In this document: in pieces, positions 8,946-16,646 of the stretch
How positions within the stretch are numbered: the first letter of the stretch is position 1
Layout of the letters: each line of letters opens with the position of its first letter
DNA from: a bacterium
Lineage (GTDB): Bacteria; Planctomycetota; UBA1135; GCA-002686595
NCBI GenBank assembly: GCA_030428395.1
Contig: JAUIDW010000015.1
Coordinates: 1 to 40,360, forward strand
DNA: 40,360 nt
Direction: 5' to 3'
Program-made: the position numbers and the translations under genes
The notes under the pieces: generated by a model
The model's input: the letters and a program-made list of their open reading frames with translations, nothing else
What the model was told of the DNA's origin: nothing
Database searches by the model: none

Positions 8946-8988
8946 GGGGCGGGCGTCCCCGGGGCGGGGGCGGCCCGGGACGCGCCCC
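8946..8988 (+). other. Strong GC hairpin between two lipoprotein genes
   Basis: GGGGCGGGCGTCCC (8946-8959) can pair with GGGACGCGCCCC (8977-8988) with two bulged bases. There is no U-tract. It sits 95 bases after the first lipoprotein stop and 141 bases before the next start, so it may end or attenuate transcription or stabilise the upstream message. The arms also contain a direct repeat of GGCGTCSMCGGGGCG type. Confidence 0.35.
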
Positions 8989-9129
8989 CTGCGGGTGGGG
9001 AAGAACGCCGCGGCCCCCGTCGTCGGAGGACAGGAGACCGAGGTCGCCGGTAGCCGTACGTCCCCGCGCGCCCGGGTCGATCGAGCCCGGACCGGCGCGG
9101 CGGGGAGAGTCAACCAGGGAGGAACCACC

Positions 9130-9624
9130 ATGAGCTTCCGTCTCCGAGCGAGAGGGAGAGTCGCCGCGACCCGTTGCGCCCCGGCGCTGCTCTGCGCCGC
9201 GATCGTCGGGGGGTGCTGCTGCCCACGGGACATCGTCCGCGAGCCCGTCTCCGGCGTGGACTGCGAGATCTGGATCGCGGTCTCGGAGGAGTTCGAGTTC
9301 ACCGCCCAGTACGACACGTCCACCGACCACCCCGAGGTCCTCGACGTGCACCTGTACGCGGACGCGGCCTACCGCGTGGCCGACCGCTCCATGGATCCGT
9401 GGGCGGACGCGACGCTCCACATGGAGGTCGGCGTGCTGGACGACCCGAGCTCCGCTACCCTGGAGCTCGACGGCGTCGCCCTGGGCGTCGTCGCCACGAC
9501 CTCGCCGCTGAGCTCGAAGGGGCCGACCGTCACCCCGACCGACGTCGCTCGCAGCCTGCGGCAGTTCAAGCTGCAGATCCACTACGCGGGCGTGATGTAC
9601 GAAGTCCCGTTCGTGCCGCGCTGA
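9130..9624 (+). CDS. Small lipoprotein, DC[ED]IWI family member 2
   Basis: A 164-residue lipoprotein with an excellent ribosome site (GGGAGGAACC) before ATG 9130. The signal peptide ends in a good lipobox (IVGGC) followed by two further cysteines. The mature domain starts with SGVDCEIWIAVSEEFEF and closes with FKLQIHYAGVMYEVPF, matching the motif pair of its two neighbours. In between it has ATLELDGVALG, comparable to KDVTLGGTSV in member 1. It lacks the C-terminal cysteine present in members 1 and 3. Predicted all-beta, periplasmic or outer-membrane-anchored. Function unknown. Confidence 0.8.
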   Translation: MSFRLRARGRVAATRCAPALLCAAIVGGCCCPRDIVREPVSGVDCEIWIAVSEEFEFTAQYDTSTDHPEVLDVHLYADAAYRVADRSMDPWADATLHMEVGVLDDPSSATLELDGVALGVVATTSPLSSKGPTVTPTDVARSLRQFKLQIHYAGVMYEVPFVPR

Positions 9625-9654
9625 CCGTCTTCCCCACGACCCCCCGGAGCCTCG

Positions 9655-10194
9655 ATGCACCGCCCGGCCCCCCGTCTCGTCCTGCTCCTCGCGCTCCTCG
9701 CCGGCGCCTGCCACTGCGACCACGCGGTGACCTGTGGGCTCCCTCCCCGCCTCGAGATCGGGCAGGACTCCGGCGTCGACTGCGACATCTGGATCGGCTC
9801 CTCCGAGGGCCGAGAAGTCCTGTTCCAGATGACCAGCGTTCGCCCGTGGACGGACGGGGACGCGCCTGCGGATGCCGGGGATCGAAGGCCCGGGCTGCTC
9901 GTCGTCGACCTCGCCCCGCAGCGGCGGTCCTATCGGTTCGGCGGGGTGAGCGTGGACAGGTGCGAGCCCCGCGAGCTGTCCTTCCGCGTGCCGGCACCCG
10001 GGTCCGTCGAGGGCGCGGAGGTGCGCCTCGGCGACGCCGCCGTGCGCGCCTCCGTGAGCGCCTCGTGCCTCACCGGCGCCGGTTCCGAGAAGCCCGTGCT
10101 GTACTTCGAGTCCCTGGAACGCACCGGGGCCTTCGTGGTCCACGCGCACCTGAAGGGAGCCGCGTTCGCGGTCGAGTGCCTCCCGGGCGGGTGA
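9655..10194 (+). CDS. Small lipoprotein, DC[ED]IWI family member 3
   Basis: A 179-residue lipoprotein starting at ATG 9655, 30 bases after the previous gene. The N-terminus (MHRPAPRLVLLLALLAGACH) is a classical signal peptide with lipobox LAGAC. The mature protein holds SGVDCDIWIGSSEGREVLF and ends with FVVHAHLKGAAFAVEC, the family's two motifs, plus an inserted middle segment with two extra cysteines. It is the most diverged of the three paralogues. No ribosome site of note is seen, so it may depend on coupling. Function unknown. Confidence 0.78.
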   Translation: MHRPAPRLVLLLALLAGACHCDHAVTCGLPPRLEIGQDSGVDCDIWIGSSEGREVLFQMTSVRPWTDGDAPADAGDRRPGLLVVDLAPQRRSYRFGGVSVDRCEPRELSFRVPAPGSVEGAEVRLGDAAVRASVSASCLTGAGSEKPVLYFESLERTGAFVVHAHLKGAAFAVECLPGG

Positions 10195-10214
10195 TCGAGG
10201 GGCGCGGCGTCGAC

Positions 10215-10220
10215 TAGAAT
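10215..10220 (+). promoter_or_regulatory. -10 box TAGAAT of a probable leaderless kinase mRNA
   Basis: TAGAAT ends nine bases before the ATG at 10230. Its first three bases are also an in-frame TAG stop, so translation cannot begin further upstream. A weak -35 (TGATCG, 10192-10197) lies 17 bases upstream. A start of transcription about 7-9 bases after the box would fall on or just before the ATG, and no ribosome site is present. Confidence 0.5.
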
Positions 10221-10229
10221 CCGGGCCGG

Positions 10230-12950
10230 ATGGTGGCTCCGGGAGCGAGGATCGGGCCCTACCGGCTCGGCGAGGAAGTCGGGCGGGGGGCCAGCGGCGT
10301 CGTGTACGCGGCGGAGGACCCGGCGCTCGGCCGGCGGGTGGCGCTGAAGGTCCTGTCGGAGGACGTCGCGCGGACGGAGGAGCAGCGGACGCGGTTCGCG
10401 CGCGAGGCGCGGCTGCTCGCGGCGGTCAGCCACCCGAACGTCGCCGTGGTGTACGGCGTGGTCGAGCAGGAGGGGCGCGTGTGGCTGGCGCTCGAGCTCC
10501 TCCCGGGCGAGACGCTGGCCGACGCGCTCGAGCGCGGGCCGCTGCCGATCGAGGAGGCGCTGGACGTCGCGCGCCAGGTCGCCGACGGGCTCGAGGCGGC
10601 GCACGAGAGCGGCGTCGTGCACCGCGACCTGAAGCCCGCGAACGTGAAGCGCGCCGGCGACGGCTCCGTGAAGGTGCTCGACTTCGGCCTGGCCAAGCCG
10701 GTGCGCGAGGGCCCGGGCGAGTCGTCGGGGCTCACGACGGAGGGGCTCGTCGTCGGCACGCCGCTCTACATGAGCCCGGAGCAGGTGCGCGGCCGGCCGG
10801 TCGACCGCCGCACGGACGTGTGGGCCTTCGGCTGCGTGCTGTGGGAGCTGCTGACCGCGCAGCGGGCCTTCGGCGGCGAGACGACGGCCGACGTCGTGCA
10901 CGCGATCCTCGAGCGCGAGCCCGACGCGACGCAGCTGCCCGCCCGCACGCCGCGGCGCGTGCGCGAGCTGCTCGAGCGCTGCCTGCGCAAGGACGCGCGC
11001 CGGCGCCTGCGCGACGTCGGCGACGCGCGCCTCGAGCTCGAGGCGGCGCTGCAGGAGCGCGCCTGGGTCCGCGGCGAGCCCGCGGAGGGCGACTCGCGCG
11101 CCCGTGGACGCCGCGCGCCCGCCGCGCTGGGCGCGGTCGCGGCCGTCGTGGTCGCCGCGGCGCTCGGCGCGCTGGCCGGGCGGGCGTCGCGCGATGCCGC
11201 CGCGCCGCCCGCTCGGCTCCGCCGCCTGACGCTGTCGGTGCCCGGCGGGCCCAAGCAGACCTTCCCGCGGGTCACGCCGGACGGCTCGGCGCTGGTGCTC
11301 GAGCGCGCGGTCGACTCCACGCCCGAGGGCCGCAGCCTGGTGCTGCGCCGCTTCGACGCCTTCGAGGACGTCCCGATCCCCGACACCGAGCGCGTGGACA
11401 CGTACTGCTTCTCGCCGGAGGGCGATCGCCTGGCGGTCGTGCGCGTGGCGCAGCGATCCTCCGCGCGGTTCGAGCTGCTGCTGGTCTCGCTCGACGGCTC
11501 CGAGCCGCCCACCTACGTCGGCCCGCTGCCGGACAACCTGAACCCCGACGGCGCGGCGGCCTGGCTCGACGACGGCCGCGTCGCGATGGCCACGCGGCCC
11601 TGCAACCTGCTGCTCGTGCACACCGACGGCTCGGGGCGGATGGACGAGGTCCCCGTCCAGCTCGACGAGGAGACCTGGCCGCACGCGCCCGACGTGCTGG
11701 ACGCGCTGCCGGGGAGCCGCGTCCTGGCGAGCTCGTTGCGCTACAGCGGCCACGGCGTGCTGCACGACCTCGTCGTCCTCGACCCGGCGGCGGGGACCCA
11801 GGAGCCGCTGGTCGAGGGCTCCCGCTACGGCGTGTTCCTGCCCCCGCGCCACCTGCTGTTCTCGCGCGCCGACGTGCTCTTCGCGGTCGGGTTCGACCCG
11901 GACACGCTCACCCTCGCCGGCGAGCCCGTGCCGCTCGCCAGCGGCCTGCGCACGTCGGCGACCTGGCTCAGCGGCATGTTCCACGCGTCGCGCGAGGGCA
12001 CCGTCGCCTGGTGGCCCGGCGGCCTGGTCGGGGAGGAGCGCCGGATCGTGCTCCTGGAGCCCGGGCAGGACCCGGTCCCCTGGTCCGAGGAGAGCCTGCC
12101 CATCGACGGCTGGATGCGCGTCGACCCGACCGGCTCCTACCTGACCGCCGTCGTCGCCAGCGCGTCGGGCAACTACGAGCTGTGGGGCGCGCCCGTGGAC
12201 ACGCCCGGGCTGCGGCCGCTGCGCACCGACCCCGCCTACGACCACTTCGGCGCGTTCGTCTCGGTCGACGCGCGCGAGCTGTACTACGTGCGCTACGGAC
12301 GGGGGACCGCCGAGCTGCTGCGCGGCTCGCTCGACGGCGCAGGGGAGGACGAGGTCCTGCTGCGCGACACCAGCCCGGGCGTGACGTACTTCTCGCCCGA
12401 CGTCCTGGACGGCGGCCGGCTCGTGTCCGTGCTGCGGCGCACCGCGGCGGGGCTCGGCCTGCTCGCGTTCGAGCTCGACGGCGGCACCCCGGGGGAGCCC
12501 CGCGAGGTGTTCGCGGGCACCGGGCAGACCACCCGGCGCGTCCTGCTCAGTCCGGACGCGCGCTGGCTGCTCGTCTGCGAGCGCGACGAGCCGCTCACGA
12601 TCCGCCGCCACCGGGCGGACGGCTCGCTGGGGCCCCCGCTCCGCTTGCGCACCTCCGCGGCGGTGGGCTCGAACGCGTGGTGGTCCACGCAGGACCCCGG
12701 CCCGCCCTACCGCATCCACGTCATGCCCCGCGGCAGCGACTCGGTCTTCGTGGTCGAGACGCGCGAGGAGGGCGAGGCCCTCGAGTTCTCGGAGCCGCGC
12801 CTGATCCACCGCCTCCAGGGCCGGACCTTCTGGGACGCCGCCGCCGCCGGCGACGACCGCTACCTGGCGATCCTGGCGGACCCCGAGGAGGAGCAGGTCG
12901 ACGAGGTCCGCGTGCTGCTCGACGCGCTCGCCGAGCTCGAGCCCGACTGA
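10230..12950 (+). CDS. Ser/Thr protein kinase with TM helix and TolB-like propeller
   Basis: A 906-residue Hanks-type kinase. The kinase domain (residues ~8-280) has GRGASGVVY, ATP lysine Lys40 in VALKVL, Glu59 in the C helix, HRDLKPAN with Asp133, DFG at 151-153 and GTPLYMSPEQ, so it should be active. A single TM helix lies at about 297-318 (AALGAVAAVVVAAALGALAG). The remaining ~580 residues are exported and carry repeated PD40/WD40-like units (for example FSPEGDRLAVVRV, VDPTGSYLTAVV, LSPDARWLLVCE), a TolB-type beta-propeller. This architecture is common in planctomycetes and acidobacteria; the ligand of the propeller is unknown. The last 91 bases overlap the end of the convergent ATP-grasp gene. 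Start fixed by an in-frame stop at 10215. Confidence 0.93.
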   Translation: MVAPGARIGPYRLGEEVGRGASGVVYAAEDPALGRRVALKVLSEDVARTEEQRTRFAREARLLAAVSHPNVAVVYGVVEQEGRVWLALELLPGETLADALERGPLPIEEALDVARQVADGLEAAHESGVVHRDLKPANVKRAGDGSVKVLDFGLAKPVREGPGESSGLTTEGLVVGTPLYMSPEQVRGRPVDRRTDVWAFGCVLWELLTAQRAFGGETTADVVHAILEREPDATQLPARTPRRVRELLERCLRKDARRRLRDVGDARLELEAALQERAWVRGEPAEGDSRARGRRAPAALGAVAAVVVAAALGALAGRASRDAAAPPARLRRLTLSVPGGPKQTFPRVTPDGSALVLERAVDSTPEGRSLVLRRFDAFEDVPIPDTERVDTYCFSPEGDRLAVVRVAQRSSARFELLLVSLDGSEPPTYVGPLPDNLNPDGAAAWLDDGRVAMATRPCNLLLVHTDGSGRMDEVPVQLDEETWPHAPDVLDALPGSRVLASSLRYSGHGVLHDLVVLDPAAGTQEPLVEGSRYGVFLPPRHLLFSRADVLFAVGFDPDTLTLAGEPVPLASGLRTSATWLSGMFHASREGTVAWWPGGLVGEERRIVLLEPGQDPVPWSEESLPIDGWMRVDPTGSYLTAVVASASGNYELWGAPVDTPGLRPLRTDPAYDHFGAFVSVDARELYYVRYGRGTAELLRGSLDGAGEDEVLLRDTSPGVTYFSPDVLDGGRLVSVLRRTAAGLGLLAFELDGGTPGEPREVFAGTGQTTRRVLLSPDARWLLVCERDEPLTIRRHRADGSLGPPLRLRTSAAVGSNAWWSTQDPGPPYRIHVMPRGSDSVFVVETREEGEALEFSEPRLIHRLQGRTFWDAAAAGDDRYLAILADPEEEQVDEVRVLLDALAELEPD

Positions 12951-13900
12951 GCGACCCGTGCGGCGAGCTCCAGCGCCCCCGCCGCCCCGTGGCGCGCCGC
13001 CAGGCCCGTGGTCCAGTCCATCGTGAAGCGCGCGTTGATCTCGCTGAGCGGGTTCAGCACCTCGCGGTCCCCGAGCCGGTGGCGGTACGCGTCGATGCCG
13101 AACGGCCCGGCGTAGCCCGCGGCGTGCAGCGCGCGGCCGACGGTCTCGACCGTCCGCTGCAGCACCGCGTCGTCGGCCCGGTCGACCTCGCCGCGCGCGG
13201 ACGGGGCGGTCGCGGTCCACGCGCCCTCGGCCGTCGTCGTCTGGAAGCACGGCGGCGCGATCTCGAGCCGCCCGGCGGCGTCCACCCAGGCCGAGCGCGT
13301 CATCTCGCGCGTCACGCGCACCCAGGGCTCCAGCGTCAGCGGCCCGCGGCGCAGGCTCGCGCGCAGCCAGGCCAGCTCGGCCGCCGACGGCCGCCCCGCC
13401 GCGATGCGCCGGCGCCCGCGCCCCGCCGCCCCGAACGCCCGCCGCACGAGCCAGCCGTCGGGCGCCGGCCGCGCGAGCCGCTCCAGCGCCTCCTCCAGCG
13501 TCGCCGCGACGTGCTTCGCGAAGCTCGCCCCGGCCAGCGGAGCGCGCAGCGCCGCCGCGAACGGCCGCGCGTTGACGCGCCGCAGCACCTCGACCTCCGG
13601 CGCCGCCGCCACGCGCGCCCCCGCCGCCGCCAGCCGCGCCAGCGCCCGCGGCGTCGGCGACCAGGCCAGCCCCACGCGGCCCCGCGCGAGCTCTTCGGCG
13701 TCGGGGTCGCGGTCCAGCACGATGTCGCCGGGCGCGACCAGCGCCCCGATCAGGCGCTCGCGCTCGCGCTCGACCAGGGCGCGCAGGCGCCGCGTCGGCG
13801 CGTACCGCCGGCCGCCCTCGAGCTCGTGCTCGGCGTCGAGGTTCAGCACCCAGGCCCGGGCGGGTCTCTCGCGGTCGCGCGCCCCCATGGCGCCCATCAT
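12860..13900 (-). CDS. ATP-grasp domain protein
   Basis: A 346-residue protein. The likely start is ATG at 13900 (MMGAMGARDRER); ATG 13897 and 13888 are alternatives. The N-terminal ~110 residues form a pre-ATP-grasp Rossmann-like part (ARAWVLNLDAEHELEGG, GDIVLDRDPDAEEL). The grasp fold follows: WLVRRAFGAAGRGRRRI as the flexible ATP loop, LTLEPWVRVTRE, and GPFGIDAYRHR plus LNPLSEINARFTMDW, giving the D and E-x-N magnesium/ATP ligands. ATP-grasp enzymes join a carboxylate to an amine or thiol through an acyl-phosphate; the substrate here is not evident. The frame has no stop before 12860, so its last ~30 Ser-rich residues are antisense to the end of the kinase gene; the real C-terminal core ends near residue 315. 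An intergenic repeat copy abuts its start codon. Confidence 0.75.
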   Translation of the reverse strand: MMGAMGARDRERPARAWVLNLDAEHELEGGRRYAPTRRLRALVERERERLIGALVAPGDIVLDRDPDAEELARGRVGLAWSPTPRALARLAAAGARVAAAPEVEVLRRVNARPFAAALRAPLAGASFAKHVAATLEEALERLARPAPDGWLVRRAFGAAGRGRRRIAAGRPSAAELAWLRASLRRGPLTLEPWVRVTREMTRSAWVDAAGRLEIAPPCFQTTTAEGAWTATAPSARGEVDRADDAVLQRTVETVGRALHAAGYAGPFGIDAYRHRLGDREVLNPLSEINARFTMDWTTGLAARHGAAGALELAARVAQSGSSSASASSSTRTSSTCSSSGSARIAR

Positions 13901-13977
13901 GGACTGACTGGGTTCCGTGTGGACGGTGGACCCGGTTCCCGTCGGAATCCCTGCAACCGAAGCGACTTGGAGCGGTC
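13901..13977 (-). repeat. Intergenic repeat copy A
   Basis: Read on the minus strand this 77-base element runs from GACCGCTCCAAG to CCACACGGAACCCAGTCAGT plus CC and stops directly at the ATP-grasp start codon. It aligns without gaps to copy C (30039-30115) with 58 of 77 bases identical by my hand count, the last 23 bases or so being nearly perfect. It contains GC-rich inverted segments (CCGACGGG). It does not look like coding sequence. Confidence 0.8.
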
Positions 13978-14049
13978 TCCTACCCGTCGAGGGCCCTCCT
14001 CCTCCCCCGGGGTCGAGTCGAGGCGGGCGATCCTCGGCAGGTGGCCCGG

Positions 14050-14116
14050 CGAGAACTCCCAGCGAAGCCCGATGGCAGCTCCCTCCCGACGAACCCACAC
14101 GGAACCCAGTCAGTTC
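14050..14116 (+). repeat. Intergenic repeat copy B
   Basis: Carries the exact 20-base core CCACACGGAACCCAGTCAGT at 14095-14114, reading toward the YciI-like gene. Upstream similarity to copies A and C is weaker (CTCCCAGCGAAG, CCCGACGAA). With copy A it makes an outward-facing inverted pair around a 212-base segment (13903-14114). Confidence 0.7.
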
Positions 14117-14151
14117 GTACGGTCCACGAACGCGGGTGCGGGGCCCGACGC

Positions 14152-14180
14152 TTGGCGCCCGACCGCCCCCGCGCTACGAC
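14152..14180 (+). promoter_or_regulatory. Promoter TTGGCG-N17-TACGAC, probable leaderless start
   Basis: The -35-like TTGGCG (14152-14157) and -10-like TACGAC (14175-14180) are exactly 17 bases apart. The -10 ends six bases before ATG 14187, so transcription should begin at or next to the start codon. No ribosome site is present. Confidence 0.5.
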
Positions 14181-14186
14181 GGGGCC

Positions 14187-14921
14187 ATGAAGCGCCCCCT
14201 CCTCGTCCTCGCCGCAGCCGCGGCGCCGCTCGCCTGCGCCGGTCCCGAGCCCTCCAGCGTGCCCCTCCCGCCGGCGTACTCGGTGGTCTTCCTCGAGACC
14301 GGCCCGGCGACGGACCTGGCGCCCGCGGAGGTGCAGCGCGCCTCGACCGGGCACCAGCAGAACATCCGGCGGCTGGGGGAGGAGGGCGTGCTCCTGATCG
14401 CGGGGCCGTTCGGGGAGCCCCGCGTGGACCCGCGTCTGCGGGGGCTGTTCGTGTTCGACGCGCCGCCCGAGGAGGCGCTCGAGGCGACGGCGACCGACCC
14501 GGCCGTGCAGGCCGGCGTGTTCACCATGGCGGTCGTCCCCTGGCGCACCGAGGCACCGCTGCGGCGCGTGCGCGAGCTGGAGAAGGCGCGCCTCGAGCGC
14601 GGCGAGGAGTTCACCGGTCGCGCGTACGTGCTGGGGACGGGGACGCCGGTGTTCCAGGCCTTCCGGGCGATCGGCGCGCTGTCGGCGCAGGGCGTGGTGC
14701 CGTTCCACGGCCAGCTCGGCGGCGAGCGGCGCGAGGAGCTGCTGTTCGCGCTCGTGGCCGAGACGCCCGACGAGGCGCGCGCCCTGCTCGAGGCCGCGCC
14801 GGGCGGCGACGAGGTCACGTGGAACCTCAGCTCGTGGTACGCGACCCGCTACCTCGCGGACCTCGCGGCTCCGCCCGCCCCGGCTGCCGGCTCCGGGGAC
14901 GCCGCGGACACGCGCCCCTGA
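14187..14921 (+). CDS. Lipoprotein with two YciI-like domains
   Basis: A 244-residue exported protein. The signal peptide (MKRPLLVLAAAAAPLACAG) ends in the lipobox PLAC. Residues ~30-120 form a YciI-like ferredoxin-fold domain (YSVVFLETGP; GHQQNIRRLGEEGVLLIAGPF; RGLFVFDAPPEEA; AVQAGVFTMAVVPW), which keeps the His seen in the H-x-x-x-L region of the family. Residues ~150-225 (RAYVLGTG; IGALSAQGVVPFHGQLGG; ELLFALVAETPDEARALL) appear to be a second, degenerate copy. YciI proteins are usually small, cytoplasmic and of unclear enzymatic role, so a duplicated and exported form is unusual. It is convergent with the outer membrane factor gene 60 bases away. Confidence 0.8.
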   Translation: MKRPLLVLAAAAAPLACAGPEPSSVPLPPAYSVVFLETGPATDLAPAEVQRASTGHQQNIRRLGEEGVLLIAGPFGEPRVDPRLRGLFVFDAPPEEALEATATDPAVQAGVFTMAVVPWRTEAPLRRVRELEKARLERGEEFTGRAYVLGTGTPVFQAFRAIGALSAQGVVPFHGQLGGERREELLFALVAETPDEARALLEAAPGGDEVTWNLSSWYATRYLADLAAPPAPAAGSGDAADTRP

Positions 14922-14981
14922 GACGCGGCGGGAGTCGGTCGGCGAAGCGCCGAGGCCGCACGTCCCTCCGGCGCGAGGCGC

Positions 14982-16457
14982 TCAGGGCTCCGGCTCGTCC
15001 TCCGGCGGGATCCCGGGCAGCGCCTGCAGCTCCGGCGGCGGGCGCCAGCCCCCGCCGAGGGCCTCGAACAGCGAGATCAGCCGGGTGAACGTGCTCGCGC
15101 GCGCCAGGGCGACCTGGTCCTCGACCTGGAAGTTGGTGCGCTCGGCGTCGAGCACGGCCTGGTAGTCGACCAGGCCCTCCTCGTACTCGATGCGCAGGAT
15201 CTCGACCGACCGCGCGGACTGCGCGCGGGCGCGCTCGAGCACGCCGTAGCGCTCCTGCTCGTTGGCGAAGGCGTTCAGCGCCTCCTCGACCTCCTCGGCC
15301 GCCGCCAGCACGGTCTGCTCGTACTCGTACACCAGCCGCTCGGTCCGTGCGTCCTCGACGTCGATCGCGCGCAGCACGCGGCCGAAGGCGAAGAGGTTCC
15401 AGCGGAGGAAGGGCCCGACCGAGAAGCTCTTGCTGTCGCTGTCGAACAGGTCGCCGGACGAGGCGGTCTCGAAGGCGAACTCGCCGTCGATGCTGAACGA
15501 GGGGTAGAGCTCGCCCTCGGCCAGCCCGATGCGCGCGGTCTGCGCCGCCAGGCGGCGCTCGGCGCCGCGCACGTCGGGGCGGCGGCGCAGCAGCTCGTGG
15601 GGGATGCCGATCGCGATCCGCTCGGGCAGCGACGGCACGGAGGCCTCGCCGTCGAGCAGCTCGTCGAGGCTCCCGGGAAAGCCCCCCAGCAGCACGGCCA
15701 GGCGGTTGCGCGCGACGGCGACGTCGGTGTCGAGCGCCTCGAGCGTGGCCTCGGTCTGGTGCAGCAGCGTACGGGCGCGCGTCGCGTCGGCCTCGGACGT
15801 CAGCCCGGCCTCGAAGCGCGCGGTCGCGAGCTGCAGCGACGCGGACTGCGTGGCGATGTTCGACTGCGCGATGCGGATGCGCGCCTGGGCCAGGCGCAGG
15901 TCCACGTACGCGCGCGCGACCTCGGACTGCAGCAGCACGACGGCGTTGCGCCAGTCCTCGACGCTGGCCTCGAACTCGGCGGTGGCGGCCTCGAGTCCGC
16001 GGCGCAGCTTGCCCCAGAGGTCCAGCTCCCAGGTGGCCTCCAGCCCCAGGGAGTACAGCGTGCGGGTGTCGAACTGGAAGCCCGACACGTTGTTGTTGAC
16101 GCCGTTCTCGCTGTTCTTGAAGCGCCGCACCGAGCCCGTCGCGTCGAGGTCCGGGAAGAGCTCCGCGAGGCGCAGGCCGCGCTGAGCGCGGACCTCCTCG
16201 ATGCGCGCGAGCGCGGCGTACAGGCCGGGATTGCGTTCCATCGCGGCGTCGACGAGGGAGTCCAGCAGAGGATCGTCCAGCGCCTTCCACCACTGCGCGG
16301 CGACCTGCTCGTCGGTGGTCCACTGCGGCGGCAGGTCCGCCTCCCAGGAGGCGGGCACGTCGAGCTCGGGGCGCTCGTAGTCGGGGCCGACCTTGCAGCT
16401 CGCCAGGGCCACGAGGGGGATCAGCGCCCGGAGGGGGGGACGGACGGGGACGCGCAC
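14982..16457 (-). CDS. Outer membrane efflux/secretion factor, NodT/TolC family lipoprotein
   Basis: A 491-residue outer membrane factor, the channel component of tripartite efflux or type I-like secretion. I chose GTG 16457 as start (VRVPVRPPLRALIPLVALAS then Cys), which gives a short signal peptide with lipobox LASC; other GTG or upstream starts are possible. The mature protein begins KVGPDYERPELDVPASW, the NodT signature, and continues with WWKALDDPLLDSLVDAAMERN, LEATWELDLWGKLRRG, RAYVDLRLAQARI, LLRRRPDVRGAERRLAAQTA, PFLRWNLFAFGRV and YQAVLDAERTNF, the two repeated OEP domains. It is divergent from the LEPR-XLL gene across a 189-base intergenic region and may serve the adaptor proteins encoded downstream of that gene. 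No inner membrane pump gene lies next to it. Confidence 0.9.
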   Translation of the reverse strand: MRVPVRPPLRALIPLVALASCKVGPDYERPELDVPASWEADLPPQWTTDEQVAAQWWKALDDPLLDSLVDAAMERNPGLYAALARIEEVRAQRGLRLAELFPDLDATGSVRRFKNSENGVNNNVSGFQFDTRTLYSLGLEATWELDLWGKLRRGLEAATAEFEASVEDWRNAVVLLQSEVARAYVDLRLAQARIRIAQSNIATQSASLQLATARFEAGLTSEADATRARTLLHQTEATLEALDTDVAVARNRLAVLLGGFPGSLDELLDGEASVPSLPERIAIGIPHELLRRRPDVRGAERRLAAQTARIGLAEGELYPSFSIDGEFAFETASSGDLFDSDSKSFSVGPFLRWNLFAFGRVLRAIDVEDARTERLVYEYEQTVLAAAEEVEEALNAFANEQERYGVLERARAQSARSVEILRIEYEEGLVDYQAVLDAERTNFQVEDQVALARASTFTRLISLFEALGGGWRPPPELQALPGIPPEDEPEP

Positions 16458-16646
16458 GGGGATCGCTGGAGCCCCTATCGGGCGCCGGGGTCGCGCGCCG
16501 AAGGCAATGCCCGGAAAGCCCGGCCGGTGGCCGGTTCCGCGCGTTTTGGCTTCGCCCGCGGGCCCCCCCGTGCCGACCCGAACGTCGGTCCCCTGTCCCC
16601 CGGCCACGCTCCGTCGCCCCGGACGCAACCCCCCGTGACTTCCGCG
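16458..16646. other. Divergent intergenic region between channel gene and LEPR-XLL gene
   Basis: A 189-base region that must hold promoters for both directions. I find no convincing sigma-70 or sigma-54 box on either strand. It includes a short less GC-rich patch (GCGCGTTTTGGCTTCG) near 16540 and GC-rich inverted segments (GCCGGTGGCCGG). GTG 16635 is a possible alternative start, in frame, 12 bases before ATG 16647. Confidence 0.4.

Noticed and set aside
13903-14114. Insertion sequence
   Set aside because: Inverted 20-base ends are present but there is no transposase frame and no target duplication.
14946-14982. Terminator between the YciI-like gene and the channel gene
   Set aside because: AGCGCC can pair with GGCGCT, but the loop is about 25 bases and there is no U-tract; too weak to report as a feature.
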